In this document: positions 8,038 to 16,340 of the stretch, one piece after another
Layout: each line of letters starts with the position of its first letter
How positions within the stretch are numbered: position 1 is the stretch's first letter
Assembly (NCBI GenBank): GCA_016845175.1
Contig: JAERTD010000014.1
Span: 1 to 64,000, forward strand
DNA length: 64,000 nt
Direction: 5' to 3'
Origin: Bacteroidota bacterium
Lineage (GTDB): Bacteria; Bacteroidota; Bacteroidia; Bacteroidales; F082
Translations under genes and position numbers: made by a program
Notes under the pieces: generated by a model
Databases searched by the model: none
What the model saw: the letters and a program-made list of their open reading frames with translations, nothing else
What the model was told of the DNA's origin: nothing

Positions 8038-9063
8038 TTATTTACTTCCGAAGCAAATATCCAGGCCTCTTCCTTTCTTTATGAGTTTATGGTCCTGGGG
8101 AACCAGCCGCAATTTACTGCCGACATCACTCAAATAAATATCTTTGATTTTCTCCCCTTTTTTAATGACCATTTTTCCATAGTCTTCATGTGCAATTAAA
8201 TCCACTGCATAAGCACCAAAACGGGTGGCCAGAATGCGATCCATGGGCGAAGGACTACCACCCCGTTGAATATAGCCAAGAATGGTTTTTCGGGTCTCAA
8301 TACCTGTTCCCGACTCAATTTGCTCAGCAATATAAGATGCAGCACTTTGATCTTTATTGGGTTTCTCAATGCCCTCAGCAACCACCACGATGGAGTAAGG
8401 TTTCTTGTTCCTGGCCCTTTCCAACAGATAGTTGTTCACCACATCCATATCATAATCCAATTCAGGTAACAGAATAACATCCCCACCACCAGCCATACCT
8501 GTGTAAAGTGCCAACCAGCCGGCATGATGTCCCATGATCTCAATAACCATAATGCGTTTGTGAGAGTTGGCTGTTGAATGCAGTCTGTCAATGGCTTCTG
8601 TGGCTATCCATAAAGCAGAATCAAAACCAAAAGTCTGATCCGTACCCCAAACATCATTATCAATGGTTTTTGGTATCCCAATTACATTTAAACCTTCAGT
8701 AACCATCTTTGCTGCGGTTTTCATGGTGCCATTTCCACCAATGCATACCACACAATCAAGGCCCAGTTTTTTGTAGGTTTCCTTAATCATATTGGGCTTG
8801 TCGATCTTATACCGCTTGGATTTCTTAAAGGGCTTTTCTCTGGATGTTCCCAATATGGTACCCCCATCGGTGAGAATACCCGATAACATATTCTCTTCCA
8901 AAGGAAAGGTGTCGTTGTCAATAAGGCCCAAAAAACCTGATGAAATACCGATAACTTCCATTCCGTATTTTACAATGGCTGTTTTACCTACGCCTCTGAT
9001 GGCAGCGTTTAAGCCTGGACAATCACCTCCTGCAGTTAATATGCCAATCTTTTTAGGTTTCAT
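8038..9063 (-). CDS. pfkA: 6-phosphofructokinase
   Basis: Phosphorylates fructose 6-phosphate to the 1,6-bisphosphate in glycolysis. The 341-residue length and the motifs GGDCPGLNAAIRG (12-24), TIDNDVWGTDQTFGFD (133-148) and MGHHAGWLAL (177-186) are PFK signatures, with Asp135 as the expected catalytic base. The phosphodonor site is mixed: GGNGT at 109-113 keeps the Gly (E. coli position 104) linked to ATP use but has Asn where Asp is usual, while PKTIDND (131-137) has the Lys (position 124) seen in PPi-type and clade X enzymes. ATP is the more likely donor but this needs assay. No promoter is evident; a 9-bp repeat tract starts just upstream. Confidence 0.93.
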   Translation of the reverse strand: MKPKKIGILTAGGDCPGLNAAIRGVGKTAIVKYGMEVIGISSGFLGLIDNDTFPLEENMLSGILTDGGTILGTSREKPFKKSKRYKIDKPNMIKETYKKLGLDCVVCIGGNGTMKTAAKMVTEGLNVIGIPKTIDNDVWGTDQTFGFDSALWIATEAIDRLHSTANSHKRIMVIEIMGHHAGWLALYTGMAGGGDVILLPELDYDMDVVNNYLLERARNKKPYSIVVVAEGIEKPNKDQSAASYIAEQIESGTGIETRKTILGYIQRGGSPSPMDRILATRFGAYAVDLIAHEDYGKMVIKKGEKIKDIYLSDVGSKLRLVPQDHKLIKKGRGLDICFGSK

Positions 9064-9083
9064 AGTGTTGAGTTTATGTTGCT

Positions 9084-9172
9084 GTGGTTACTGTGGTTTC
9101 TATTGTTCAATGGTTCTATTGTTTCTGTGGGTTCCTTGGTTAATATAGTTACTATTGTCTCTATTGATTACT
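9084..9172 (+). repeat. Degenerate 9-bp tandem repeat tract (RNNGYNNCT)
   Basis: The spacer upstream of pfkA reads as imperfect 9-base units such as GTGGTTACT, GTGGTTTCT, ATTGTTTCT, ATAGTTACT and ATTGTCTCT, with some units slipped by one base. The same consensus, on the other strand, forms a cleaner array at 38709-38771. No gene is encoded here. Confidence 0.6.
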
Positions 9173-9223
9173 GGTATTTGTTGAAAGAATTGAGAAGCTC
9201 AAATTACGATTTTTCAAGACTTT

Positions 9224-9552
9224 TTAAAAGTTGTTGATCTTAATACCCAATTTTTGAAGTCTTAAGTGCAAATCATTACAGACTTCTTCGTTTGTCAATG
9301 ATTTGGTTTCGAATAAGGTTCCCAGATGATCTATGGTTTCATCATTGGAAGCTAAAGCATAAATAATAAATCGAATATAATCTCCAGTATACTTTCTTCT
9401 TCTGTAACCTTCTACAATATTAGATTTACTAGATCTTTTTATCTGACTTCCCATTTCAAATTTCTCAAATATTGGCAATTAAGGGTCATATCATGAATAT
9501 CTATTAGCAAACTACGTGACAATATCTAAATATTTAGTTTTTCGTAACTCAT
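9224..9552 (-). pseudogene. Broken four-helix-bundle (S23/IVP-like) protein gene
   Basis: The intact part (84 codons from 9478) reads as the C-terminal two-thirds of a four-helix-bundle protein related to the 23S rRNA intervening-sequence protein: [16 protein letters not shown], then [22 protein letters not shown]. The missing N-terminus is present upstream in two pieces: ATG at 9552 gives MSYEKLNI, then TAG at 9526-9528 where the family has Trp (TGG), then [16 protein letters not shown], then a one-base deletion before [12 protein letters not shown]. The segment between KRSSKS and NIVEG also looks about three codons short. Two or three lesions indicate a recently dead gene. The function of this family is unknown. 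Confidence 0.8.
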
Positions 9553-9614
9553 GGTTTTCGATTGTAAGCTCTGCAATCACCTGAACAGCGTTAGCAGCAA
9601 TAGCCACCATACCT

Positions 9615-11027
9615 CTACACCTTCAAGGTTTCCCCCTCTGATTTGGCAATAACCACAGCACCACAACTGTCACTCCAGACATTGGTTGCGGTTCTGAACA
9701 TATCAAGAATTCTATCCACAGCAATAATTAATCCTACGCCTTCCAAGGGCAATCCTATGGCTGTTAAAATAACCGTCATCATCACCAATCCGGCCATGGG
9801 AATAGCTGCGGCACCAATGGATGCCAATAATGCCGTAAGCACAATAATCAGTTGCTGTAAAAAAGTCAGATCGACCCCATAGGCCTGGGCAATGAAAATG
9901 GCAGCAATACACTCATAAAGTGCCGTGCCATCCATATTCACAGTGGACCCCAAAGGAAGTGTAAAGCTGCTGATCTTATTGGATACCCCTGATTTCTTTT
10001 CTACGGAAGTCATGGTTAAGGGTAGGGTTGCTGCTGATGATGAGGTGGAAAAGGCTGTGAGCAGGGCTGTTCCCATATTCTTGAAATGTTGCAAGGGCCT
10101 TGCTTTACCTAATATCCTTAAAATCAGAGGCAGACTGATGCCAGCATGAATGGCCAAGGCAATAATTACGGTCAGCATATACAAGCCCATACTACTCATC
10201 AGGAGCATGATATCATCCTGGTCTGCAATGGTTTTGGCCACCAAGCCAAAAACTCCCAGAGGTGTAAATTTGATCACGAATAAGGTCATTTTCATCATCA
10301 CATCGAATACTGATGAAAAGAAGTTTTTCAAAACTTCGCTGTGTTTGTGGCTAACCTTAGTAATGAAGAAGCCAAAGAGGATGGCGAAAAAGATAACCGA
10401 CAGCATATCATTTTCCACCATGGCGGTGAACACATTATCAGGGACGATTTCAACAAGGATTTCGCTAAAGGACCGTTGCTTATCAACAAGGCCTTCTACT
10501 TCCTGCAAAAAATTGATTTCTGCACCTACACCTGGTCGGATCAGGTTCACCAAAACTTGCCCGGTTATTATCGCAATAAAGCTGGTACTTACATAAAACA
10601 TCAGGGTTTTGAATCCAATTCGCCCCAAATTTGATCCGGATCCTATATTGGTAATACCCGAAATCAATGACGATAGAATCAGAGGAATGATCAACATTTT
10701 AAGGGCTCGCATGAACAATTCCCCCATCCAACTCACATAACCAACAGCAGGATTCCAGTAGGCGGCTTGCAGCAATTGAACCTTGTATTCATCTACTTGA
10801 GATGCGCCGAGCTTCTCCTCTAGGGCTATATTGAAGCTCTTTAAAGTTTTGTGGGACTGACCCTCCAAAGCCTCCAATTTCTGAATCATTTCAAGGGGAC
10901 AATTTCCTTTCTTAAGTGCAGTTAAGGATTTTTCAGTAATTCTATATTGGGTGGAAAAATACAATCCGTAGATCAGGGCCAAGAATAATGCAATCAATAT
11001 CTGCCAATGCAGTGCCAGTTTCCTCAT
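9615..11027 (-). CDS. Dicarboxylate/amino acid:cation symporter (DAACS, SLC1-type)
   Basis: A 470-residue inner-membrane symporter for glutamate/aspartate or C4-dicarboxylates driven by Na+ or H+. The family hallmarks are the serine-rich re-entrant loop STSSSAATLP and the cation-site motif NMDGTALYE, followed by TNVWSDSCGAVVIAKSEGE at the C-terminus. About eight membrane segments are visible, with a periplasmic insertion of about 70 residues after the first. The in-frame TTG at 11078 is upstream of a TAnnTTTG element, so the ATG at 11027 is chosen. It is probably monocistronic. Glutamate/aspartate versus dicarboxylate preference cannot be settled. Confidence 0.9.
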   Translation of the reverse strand: MRKLALHWQILIALFLALIYGLYFSTQYRITEKSLTALKKGNCPLEMIQKLEALEGQSHKTLKSFNIALEEKLGASQVDEYKVQLLQAAYWNPAVGYVSWMGELFMRALKMLIIPLILSSLISGITNIGSGSNLGRIGFKTLMFYVSTSFIAIITGQVLVNLIRPGVGAEINFLQEVEGLVDKQRSFSEILVEIVPDNVFTAMVENDMLSVIFFAILFGFFITKVSHKHSEVLKNFFSSVFDVMMKMTLFVIKFTPLGVFGLVAKTIADQDDIMLLMSSMGLYMLTVIIALAIHAGISLPLILRILGKARPLQHFKNMGTALLTAFSTSSSAATLPLTMTSVEKKSGVSNKISSFTLPLGSTVNMDGTALYECIAAIFIAQAYGVDLTFLQQLIIVLTALLASIGAAAIPMAGLVMMTVILTAIGLPLEGVGLIIAVDRILDMFRTATNVWSDSCGAVVIAKSEGETLKV

Positions 11028-11051
11028 AAATTCTGATCTTTGTGTACATAC

Positions 11052-11059
11052 CAAAAATA
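11052..11059 (-). promoter_or_regulatory. -7 promoter element (TATTTTTG) for the DAACS gene
   Basis: Exact TAnnTTTG on the minus strand, 24 bases before the ATG at 11027; it excludes the upstream TTG as start. Confidence 0.45.
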
Positions 11060-11193
11060 TGAAATTATTGAAAGCCAAAGAGCCCTCGAATACTAAGCCA
11101 CCAAAGGCAACGCTTTGAAAGCCTTAGCTGTCTCTTAAATGGAAGGCCATACTTCTTTCATCCCATGGTAAAACGACTTTAAAAATACATCCA

Positions 11194-12744
11194 ATGAAAA
11201 AATTCAGTCTGCTAATCCTTGTTGTTTGTCTGTCATCTTTGGCATTTGGTCAATATGAAAACATACTGATACACAATGGCCCCAGCGAACCGGCCATTTG
11301 TATGAACCCTAAAAATACCAATGAGTTGGTAGCAGGTGCCAATATCGACAATTATTATTATTCCATTGATGGAGGCGTTAACTGGACTCATGGCAAATTG
11401 ATATCACCCGAATATGGTGTCTGGGGTGACCCCTGCATCATTGTTGATACTGCAGGAGACTATTATTTCTTCCACCTCTCCAATCCCCAAAGTGGTAACT
11501 GGATTGACAGAATTGTGGCACAGAAGTATGATTTCGACACCGACACCTGGACCGATGGCAATTATATGGGTCTTAATGGCAGCAAGGCCCAGGATAAGGA
11601 ATGGGCTGTGGTTGACAGTGCCACCAATACCATATATGTAACCTGGACACAATTTGATGAGTATGGGACATCGGATCCAACCAAGTTCAGTGATATTATG
11701 TTCAGCAAATCGGTGGATGCCGGTGAGAGCTGGACAGAAGCCAAACGCATCAATGAAGTCTCTGGCAATTGTGTGGATAGTGACCTTACCACAGAGGGTG
11801 CTGTTCCGGCAGTTGGCCCTAATGGTGAGTTATATGTGGCCTGGTCAGGACCGGCAGGCTTGGTCTTTGACCGATCAATGGATGGCGGGGAAACGTGGCT
11901 GGACGAGGATATATTTGTAAATGAGCAACCCACAGGCTGGAACTATACCATTCCTGGTATCAATCGGTCCAATGGTCTTCCAGTGACTTGCTGTGATCTA
12001 TCGCCTTCAGAATATAATGGCACTATTTACATCAATTGGTCAGATCAAAGAAATGGTGATGACGATACCGATGTTTGGTTGGCAAAGTCAACCGATGGTG
12101 GCAACACCTGGACTGATGCCATTCGGGTGAATGATGATGAAGCAGGCAAACACCAGTTCTTTACCTGGATGACAATCGACCAAACCAATGGGGATCTGCT
12201 CTTTGTATTTTACGACCGAAGAAATTATGATGACACCAATACAGATGTGTATATGGCCCGTTCTACCGATGGGGGTGAAACATTTACCAATATAAAGATT
12301 AGCGAATCTCCTTTTGTTCCCAGTTCCACCGTGTTTTTTGGTGATTACACTAACATCACTGCCCATAATGGCATTGTTAGGCCCATTTGGATCAGAGCAG
12401 AAGGAACCAGTCGTTCCTTATGGACAGCATTGATTGACCTAAGTGTGGATATCAAAGAATTGGAGACCAATATCCCATTCAGTCTGGAACAGAACTATCC
12501 CAATCCTTTCAAAGAATCTACTTATATATCCTTCAAGTTACATGAGCCGGCTGAAATTAAACTGGCAGTGTATGATATGTATGGCAGAGAGGTAGCTTGC
12601 ATGATTAATAAAAGAATCATGGGCATGGGTAAATATGTGGAGACCTTTGACTCACATCAATTCAATCTTAGTCCCGGTGCCTATCAGTTTGTTTTAACCA
12701 GCGGTGAGAAAGTGCAACGGCAAAAAATGTTGTTGATCAATTAA
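11194..12744 (+). CDS. Secreted BNR-repeat (sialidase-fold) protein with T9SS sorting domain
   Basis: A 516-residue exported protein: signal peptide at 1-19 (ends LAFG), then a beta-propeller with Asp-box (BNR) motifs of the type S-x-D-GG-x-T-W (SIDGGVNW, SVDAGESW, SMDGGETW, STDGGNTW, STDGGETF). The last 85 residues form a type A T9SS sorting domain beginning LEQNYPNPF and ending QKMLLIN. Such proteins cross the outer membrane through the type IX system and are attached to the surface or released. Asp-boxes alone do not show sialidase activity; I see no arginine triad I can assign. It resembles the products at 50893 and 45429. Confidence 0.88.
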   Translation: MKKFSLLILVVCLSSLAFGQYENILIHNGPSEPAICMNPKNTNELVAGANIDNYYYSIDGGVNWTHGKLISPEYGVWGDPCIIVDTAGDYYFFHLSNPQSGNWIDRIVAQKYDFDTDTWTDGNYMGLNGSKAQDKEWAVVDSATNTIYVTWTQFDEYGTSDPTKFSDIMFSKSVDAGESWTEAKRINEVSGNCVDSDLTTEGAVPAVGPNGELYVAWSGPAGLVFDRSMDGGETWLDEDIFVNEQPTGWNYTIPGINRSNGLPVTCCDLSPSEYNGTIYINWSDQRNGDDDTDVWLAKSTDGGNTWTDAIRVNDDEAGKHQFFTWMTIDQTNGDLLFVFYDRRNYDDTNTDVYMARSTDGGETFTNIKISESPFVPSSTVFFGDYTNITAHNGIVRPIWIRAEGTSRSLWTALIDLSVDIKELETNIPFSLEQNYPNPFKESTYISFKLHEPAEIKLAVYDMYGREVACMINKRIMGMGKYVETFDSHQFNLSPGAYQFVLTSGEKVQRQKMLLIN

Positions 12745-12950
12745 ATGCTCATCCGGGTAGTAGCATCTTAATGTTGCACTAAGGATTTCCTGAAGTATTG
12801 TCATTCCGGAAATTCTATATCGAGGCGACATCGTAAAAATCGAATAAACAGTATGTTGAGTTCTCATAGAATGGATTAGAACTCCTATCAAGAGACCTAT
12901 GTATTGAAAAAGGGTCTCTACTTGAGATCAGAAATTCACACAATTATCCC

Positions 12951-12958
12951 TACTTTTG
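12951..12958 (+). promoter_or_regulatory. -7 promoter element (TACTTTTG) for the AraC-type regulator
   Basis: Exact TAnnTTTG match 24 bases before the ATG at 12983. It contains the in-frame TTG at 12956. A 7-base inverted repeat AGAGACC/GGTCTCT (12891-12897, 12913-12919) lies upstream and could be an operator. Confidence 0.45.
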
Positions 12959-12982
12959 AGAGTCTGTTCAGTCAGCTATGCT

Positions 12983-14152
12983 ATGTCAATAGATCAGTTT
13001 TTAAATGTCCTTTTTTATATGGGTGCCTTCCAGGGTCTGGTGCTGACTGTATTTTTATTTTCTAAAAAAACCAACGGCACAGCCAACCGATTATTGGGGC
13101 TATTGAACCTGTTTTGGGGGATTAATCTGGTTTTATTCGGGCTACAGTCTCAGGGATTTTTTCGTGAGTTTCCGCATCTTTTGAAAACTTTTACCCACCT
13201 TCAATTCACTTTTTTCCCACTACTTTATTTATATGTAAAGTACTTATTATCTGCTCAGTATAGCTTTAAGAAAAAGGACTGGCTGCATTTCATACCCATG
13301 CTCATCAATGTTTTCCTATATACCGACTTTTATTTCCAGTCGGGTGATGAAAAGATTCAAATAGTATTGGCCAATGAAGGTTATTTTAATGTTGTTTCAA
13401 TTATCAGCGATGAAGCATTAAGCCTTCAAGGAATCATATATCCCATTTTTATACTAGTGATGCTAAGAAACTACCAAATCAACATTGTTGATTACCAGTC
13501 ATATATCAACAGACGTGACCTAAAATTGTTACGGGCAGGCGTTGTCTTGAGTTTGATTTCATGGGTTTTTGGAATTATTGCCTTTCACCTGGAAGCCATT
13601 AATATCAGTATTGGATTTGATTTGTTCATCATTTGTTATTTGTTGATTGTGGGAATCATATATGCCATCAGTTATATAGCCATGTTCTCGCCCGAGGTTT
13701 TTAAATTGAATGAAAGTCAGGTGATCTCCTTTCGATCTGAATCCAATAAAGGAAAAACCCCAGCTGATACTCATGAGGTATCAATAGATAAGGAAGAAAA
13801 GCTTTCTGTAGAATTGCATAATCAGCTGTTGAAGTATATGGAGGAGGAAAAGCCTTACCTAAATCCTGAACTCAGCCTGCAAGGCCTGGCAGACCAATTG
13901 TGTATGAGTCGTCATCAATTGTCTGCACTGATTAATCAAGGGAGAAAAATGAATTTTTATGAGTTTGTCAACTCCTACAGAATCGATGAATTTAAACTGT
14001 TGATTCAACAAGCAGAAAAGAAACATTTGAAGATGGTAACCGTCGCCTTTGAAGCAGGCTTTAATTCCAAGGCGAGCTTCAACAGAATATTCAAGCAAAT
14101 GACCGGTCAGACACCTTCTGAGTTTAGGCTAACTATAGAATCTGACTCTTGA
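12983..14152 (+). CDS. AraC family regulator with N-terminal membrane domain
   Basis: A 389-residue protein with seven or so hydrophobic segments in the first 240 residues (starting FLNVLFYMGAFQGLVLTVFL) and a C-terminal AraC-type double helix-turn-helix (about 285-385) containing LSLQGLADQLCMSRHQLSALI and VTVAFEAGFNSKASFNRIFK. The final motif TGQTPSEFR is the classic AraC ending. This membrane-HTH_18 architecture is common in Bacteroidota and probably senses an envelope or extracellular signal. The target genes are not evident; it stands between a T9SS cargo gene and a TetR-like gene. The ATG is favoured over an in-frame TTG inside the promoter. Confidence 0.88.
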   Translation: MSIDQFLNVLFYMGAFQGLVLTVFLFSKKTNGTANRLLGLLNLFWGINLVLFGLQSQGFFREFPHLLKTFTHLQFTFFPLLYLYVKYLLSAQYSFKKKDWLHFIPMLINVFLYTDFYFQSGDEKIQIVLANEGYFNVVSIISDEALSLQGIIYPIFILVMLRNYQINIVDYQSYINRRDLKLLRAGVVLSLISWVFGIIAFHLEAINISIGFDLFIICYLLIVGIIYAISYIAMFSPEVFKLNESQVISFRSESNKGKTPADTHEVSIDKEEKLSVELHNQLLKYMEEEKPYLNPELSLQGLADQLCMSRHQLSALINQGRKMNFYEFVNSYRIDEFKLLIQQAEKKHLKMVTVAFEAGFNSKASFNRIFKQMTGQTPSEFRLTIESDS

Positions 14153-14278
14153 TTTACTAAAATTTCAAAATGTAATTGAAATAATCAGTGCTCATTATAT
14201 CAGCGATCAGGTATGTTTATCCCTTGAATTCTGTTTATCCTTTCTCCTAAGAAAATTAGGAAACTATTTTTATTTTGC

Positions 14279-14286
14279 TACATTTG
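14279..14286 (+). promoter_or_regulatory. -7 promoter element (TACATTTG) for the TetR-like gene
   Basis: Exact TAnnTTTG match 26 bases before the ATG at 14313. Confidence 0.45.
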
Positions 14287-14312
14287 TGAGGTTAATATGA
14301 CGCCTTAGCGGG

Positions 14313-14936
14313 ATGGGGGAAGAAAGAAACAGCTTATTAAATACAATTCGTTCGATTGCCAATGATCAGGGTATTGCAGCCATTGCTCTCGACAAACTCC
14401 AATCCAACCCCGACATTCCTAATGACTTGTTAAACAAGCACTTTAAGACTGATGAAACTTTGGTGGAAGGTATTCTTGAAGCCGAAAGAAAAGAATTTGA
14501 AATCATTTTTGTAGACCATGATTTTGATGGATATTATGATGCCATCGATATTTTGTTTACCGTGAGCAGGGAAATGGCAGCCAAATTTTTTAACCTAAGT
14601 CCATCGGTTACCCATAAGTACAAAGAACTCTATCCGGATATTTATCAACAGCATATTGAAGCCCGAATCAATTTTATTTTTTGGAAGATTCAGGTGAACC
14701 TCCAAAAGGGAATCAGTCAGGGTATGTATCGTGATGATGTGAGTATTGAATTGGTAGCCCGAAGGTATATCAGCCGCTTACTGGATCTACATGACCCAAA
14801 TAATTTTCCACCAGAGAAATTCTCTTTTATTACCCTCTTTGAACAAATGTTTGAAAGCTTTGTGGAGAGCATTGCCACAGAAAAAGGGCTTTCTTATTAC
14901 CATGAAAAGAAGAAGAATGCCAATTTTGGCAATTAA
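14313..14936 (+). CDS. TetR/AcrR-like transcriptional regulator
   Basis: A 207-residue all-helical protein. The C-terminal two-thirds resembles ligand domains of Bacteroidota TetR regulators, especially HKYKELYPDIYQQHIEARINFIF followed by NLQKGISQGMYRDDVSIELVARRYISRL. The N-terminal 50 residues should form the helix-turn-helix but are degenerate: FKTDETLVEGIL matches the end of a TetR DNA-binding domain, while the recognition-helix consensus is weak. It may bind DNA atypically or have lost this function. The stop overlaps the convergent nuclease-like gene by four bases. The ligand is unknown. Confidence 0.65.
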   Translation: MGEERNSLLNTIRSIANDQGIAAIALDKLQSNPDIPNDLLNKHFKTDETLVEGILEAERKEFEIIFVDHDFDGYYDAIDILFTVSREMAAKFFNLSPSVTHKYKELYPDIYQQHIEARINFIFWKIQVNLQKGISQGMYRDDVSIELVARRYISRLLDLHDPNNFPPEKFSFITLFEQMFESFVESIATEKGLSYYHEKKKNANFGN

Positions 14937-16216
14937 TTCTTGATTAGTTTGTGGCTGCTTCTGTGGCCATTAACTCCCTCAAAAATCACGAAATACACTC
15001 CGTTTGCTAAGGTGCTGATGTCCATTGTATGTCTTGTATTGCCAGCATCCATTAAGAGGGATTCAGTGTGAAATAAATGACCAGTTACCCCATACACACT
15101 TATCTTAAGCTGATTCGATGTCAAGGATTGACAATTGATGGTAACTACATCATTTGCCGGATTGTTAATTTGTAAGTTTAATGAAGCCTCTTCAGTGGAT
15201 TGAGAAGTGCTCATTTCGCGGTCAATTAGTAATCTGAGTTTAACCGGTAGGTGGTCTGAATTATTTGCCAGAGCCTGCAGCACATCATTGGGAACACTTG
15301 TGTTTTGTGGAGGGGCATTCAAAGAGGTGTTGAAATGCTTACCATCCTGTCCCAGAGCCCAATAACTGTTGTGTATGTATTTTATATAACGGTTTCCTTG
15401 CTCTATATTCTTTGAAATAAGAATAAAATCAAATCGATCATCCATACCACCACTGGCTGCACAGCCATTGTTACCTGAGTGAGTGGATTGTGTGTGGTAG
15501 TGGGCATAATTCTCATTGTTATGCCAACTGCCGTATTGGTTTACTGGGTCAATAAATTGCAGCTTTGGGTTGCTGTAATAAAGTAATTCCTGATAACTGG
15601 GTTCATGGTGGTCATAAATATTAAAATCACCCATAAACAGATAGTTATTATCATCATCATAACTGTTAAGGGTATTCATGGCATTGCTTACCATTACCTT
15701 TCTTTTGTTGGCGTTACTGGTTCCTGAGCTGGCTTTCAGATGTGCCACCACACAAATCACAAAAATGGTATCACCTGTAGTCAGTTTTTCATTTAAGTGA
15801 TACAATTTGTACACATCGATATCTCTAATATAATCCTGTGCGATGAAATGGGAATGTAAGGCCAGTTTTTGACTGTTGAAATACATCATATTAACGATGT
15901 CGGAACCTGCCTGTACCAGGAAATCTGCCTTTTCATAGTAGTCCACACCATTGGTATTTAATACCTGATCCAAGAGGTGCTGATGAATCACAGGAGACTC
16001 ACTGATTTCATTTACTGTAAAAATATCGGGTTTGCTGTAATCTATAATGGTTCGGAGATAAGCATCCTTGTCATCGATGTTATTGTTGCCATTGTGGCAA
16101 TAGCTTGTAGTATTGCCATAATTGAGTAAATTGTAGTGAATTACAGTTAGGGTGTCCTGGCTTCTTCCTGTAGCAAGAACCAACAGCAATCCGATAAGGG
16201 CTAGGTATTTTGTCAT
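14933..16216 (-). CDS. Secreted endonuclease/exonuclease/phosphatase-family protein with T9SS domain
   Basis: A 427-residue exported protein with signal peptide 1-19, an EEP (DNase I-like) fold and a C-terminal T9SS sorting domain of about 80 residues (starts LQINNPANDVV, ends SSHKLIKN). Active-site segments are visible: VNEI (catalytic Glu), FMGDFNIYD (Asp/Asn) and NNSDHLPVKL (Asp-His pair at the domain end). Family members cleave phosphodiesters in nucleic acids or phospholipids; here the likely role is extracellular nucleic-acid or phosphate scavenging. A strong terminator separates it from mutB upstream, so it is transcribed on its own. Confidence 0.85.
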   Translation of the reverse strand: MTKYLALIGLLLVLATGRSQDTLTVIHYNLLNYGNTTSYCHNGNNNIDDKDAYLRTIIDYSKPDIFTVNEISESPVIHQHLLDQVLNTNGVDYYEKADFLVQAGSDIVNMMYFNSQKLALHSHFIAQDYIRDIDVYKLYHLNEKLTTGDTIFVICVVAHLKASSGTSNANKRKVMVSNAMNTLNSYDDDNNYLFMGDFNIYDHHEPSYQELLYYSNPKLQFIDPVNQYGSWHNNENYAHYHTQSTHSGNNGCAASGGMDDRFDFILISKNIEQGNRYIKYIHNSYWALGQDGKHFNTSLNAPPQNTSVPNDVLQALANNSDHLPVKLRLLIDREMSTSQSTEEASLNLQINNPANDVVTINCQSLTSNQLKISVYGVTGHLFHTESLLMDAGNTRHTMDISTLANGVYFVIFEGVNGHRSSHKLIKN

Positions 16217-16287
16217 AAGAATTTGTAAAGGAGCAAATGTAGTGAGATTAGAAGATTATCTCTTGAAATCATGAATCATTTATGCAT

Positions 16288-16323
16288 AAAAAAACCTGCG
16301 CACAGCAATTGTTGCGCAGGTTT
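16288..16323 (-). terminator. Rho-independent terminator after mutB
   Basis: Perfect 11-bp stem, AAACCTGCGCA (16292-16302) with TGCGCAGGTTT (16313-16323) and a 10-base loop, followed on the minus strand by a T-run (plus A-run 16288-16294). Confidence 0.85.
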
Positions 16324-16340
16324 CCTTATAATTTCAGTTA

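Noticed and set aside
10150-10596. 148-residue open frame opposite the DAACS symporter
   Set aside because: Antisense to conserved transporter codons; no recognisable domain.
12891-12919. AGAGACC/GGTCTCT hairpin before the AraC-type gene
   Set aside because: Seven base pairs with a 15-base loop; not strong enough to call a terminator or operator.
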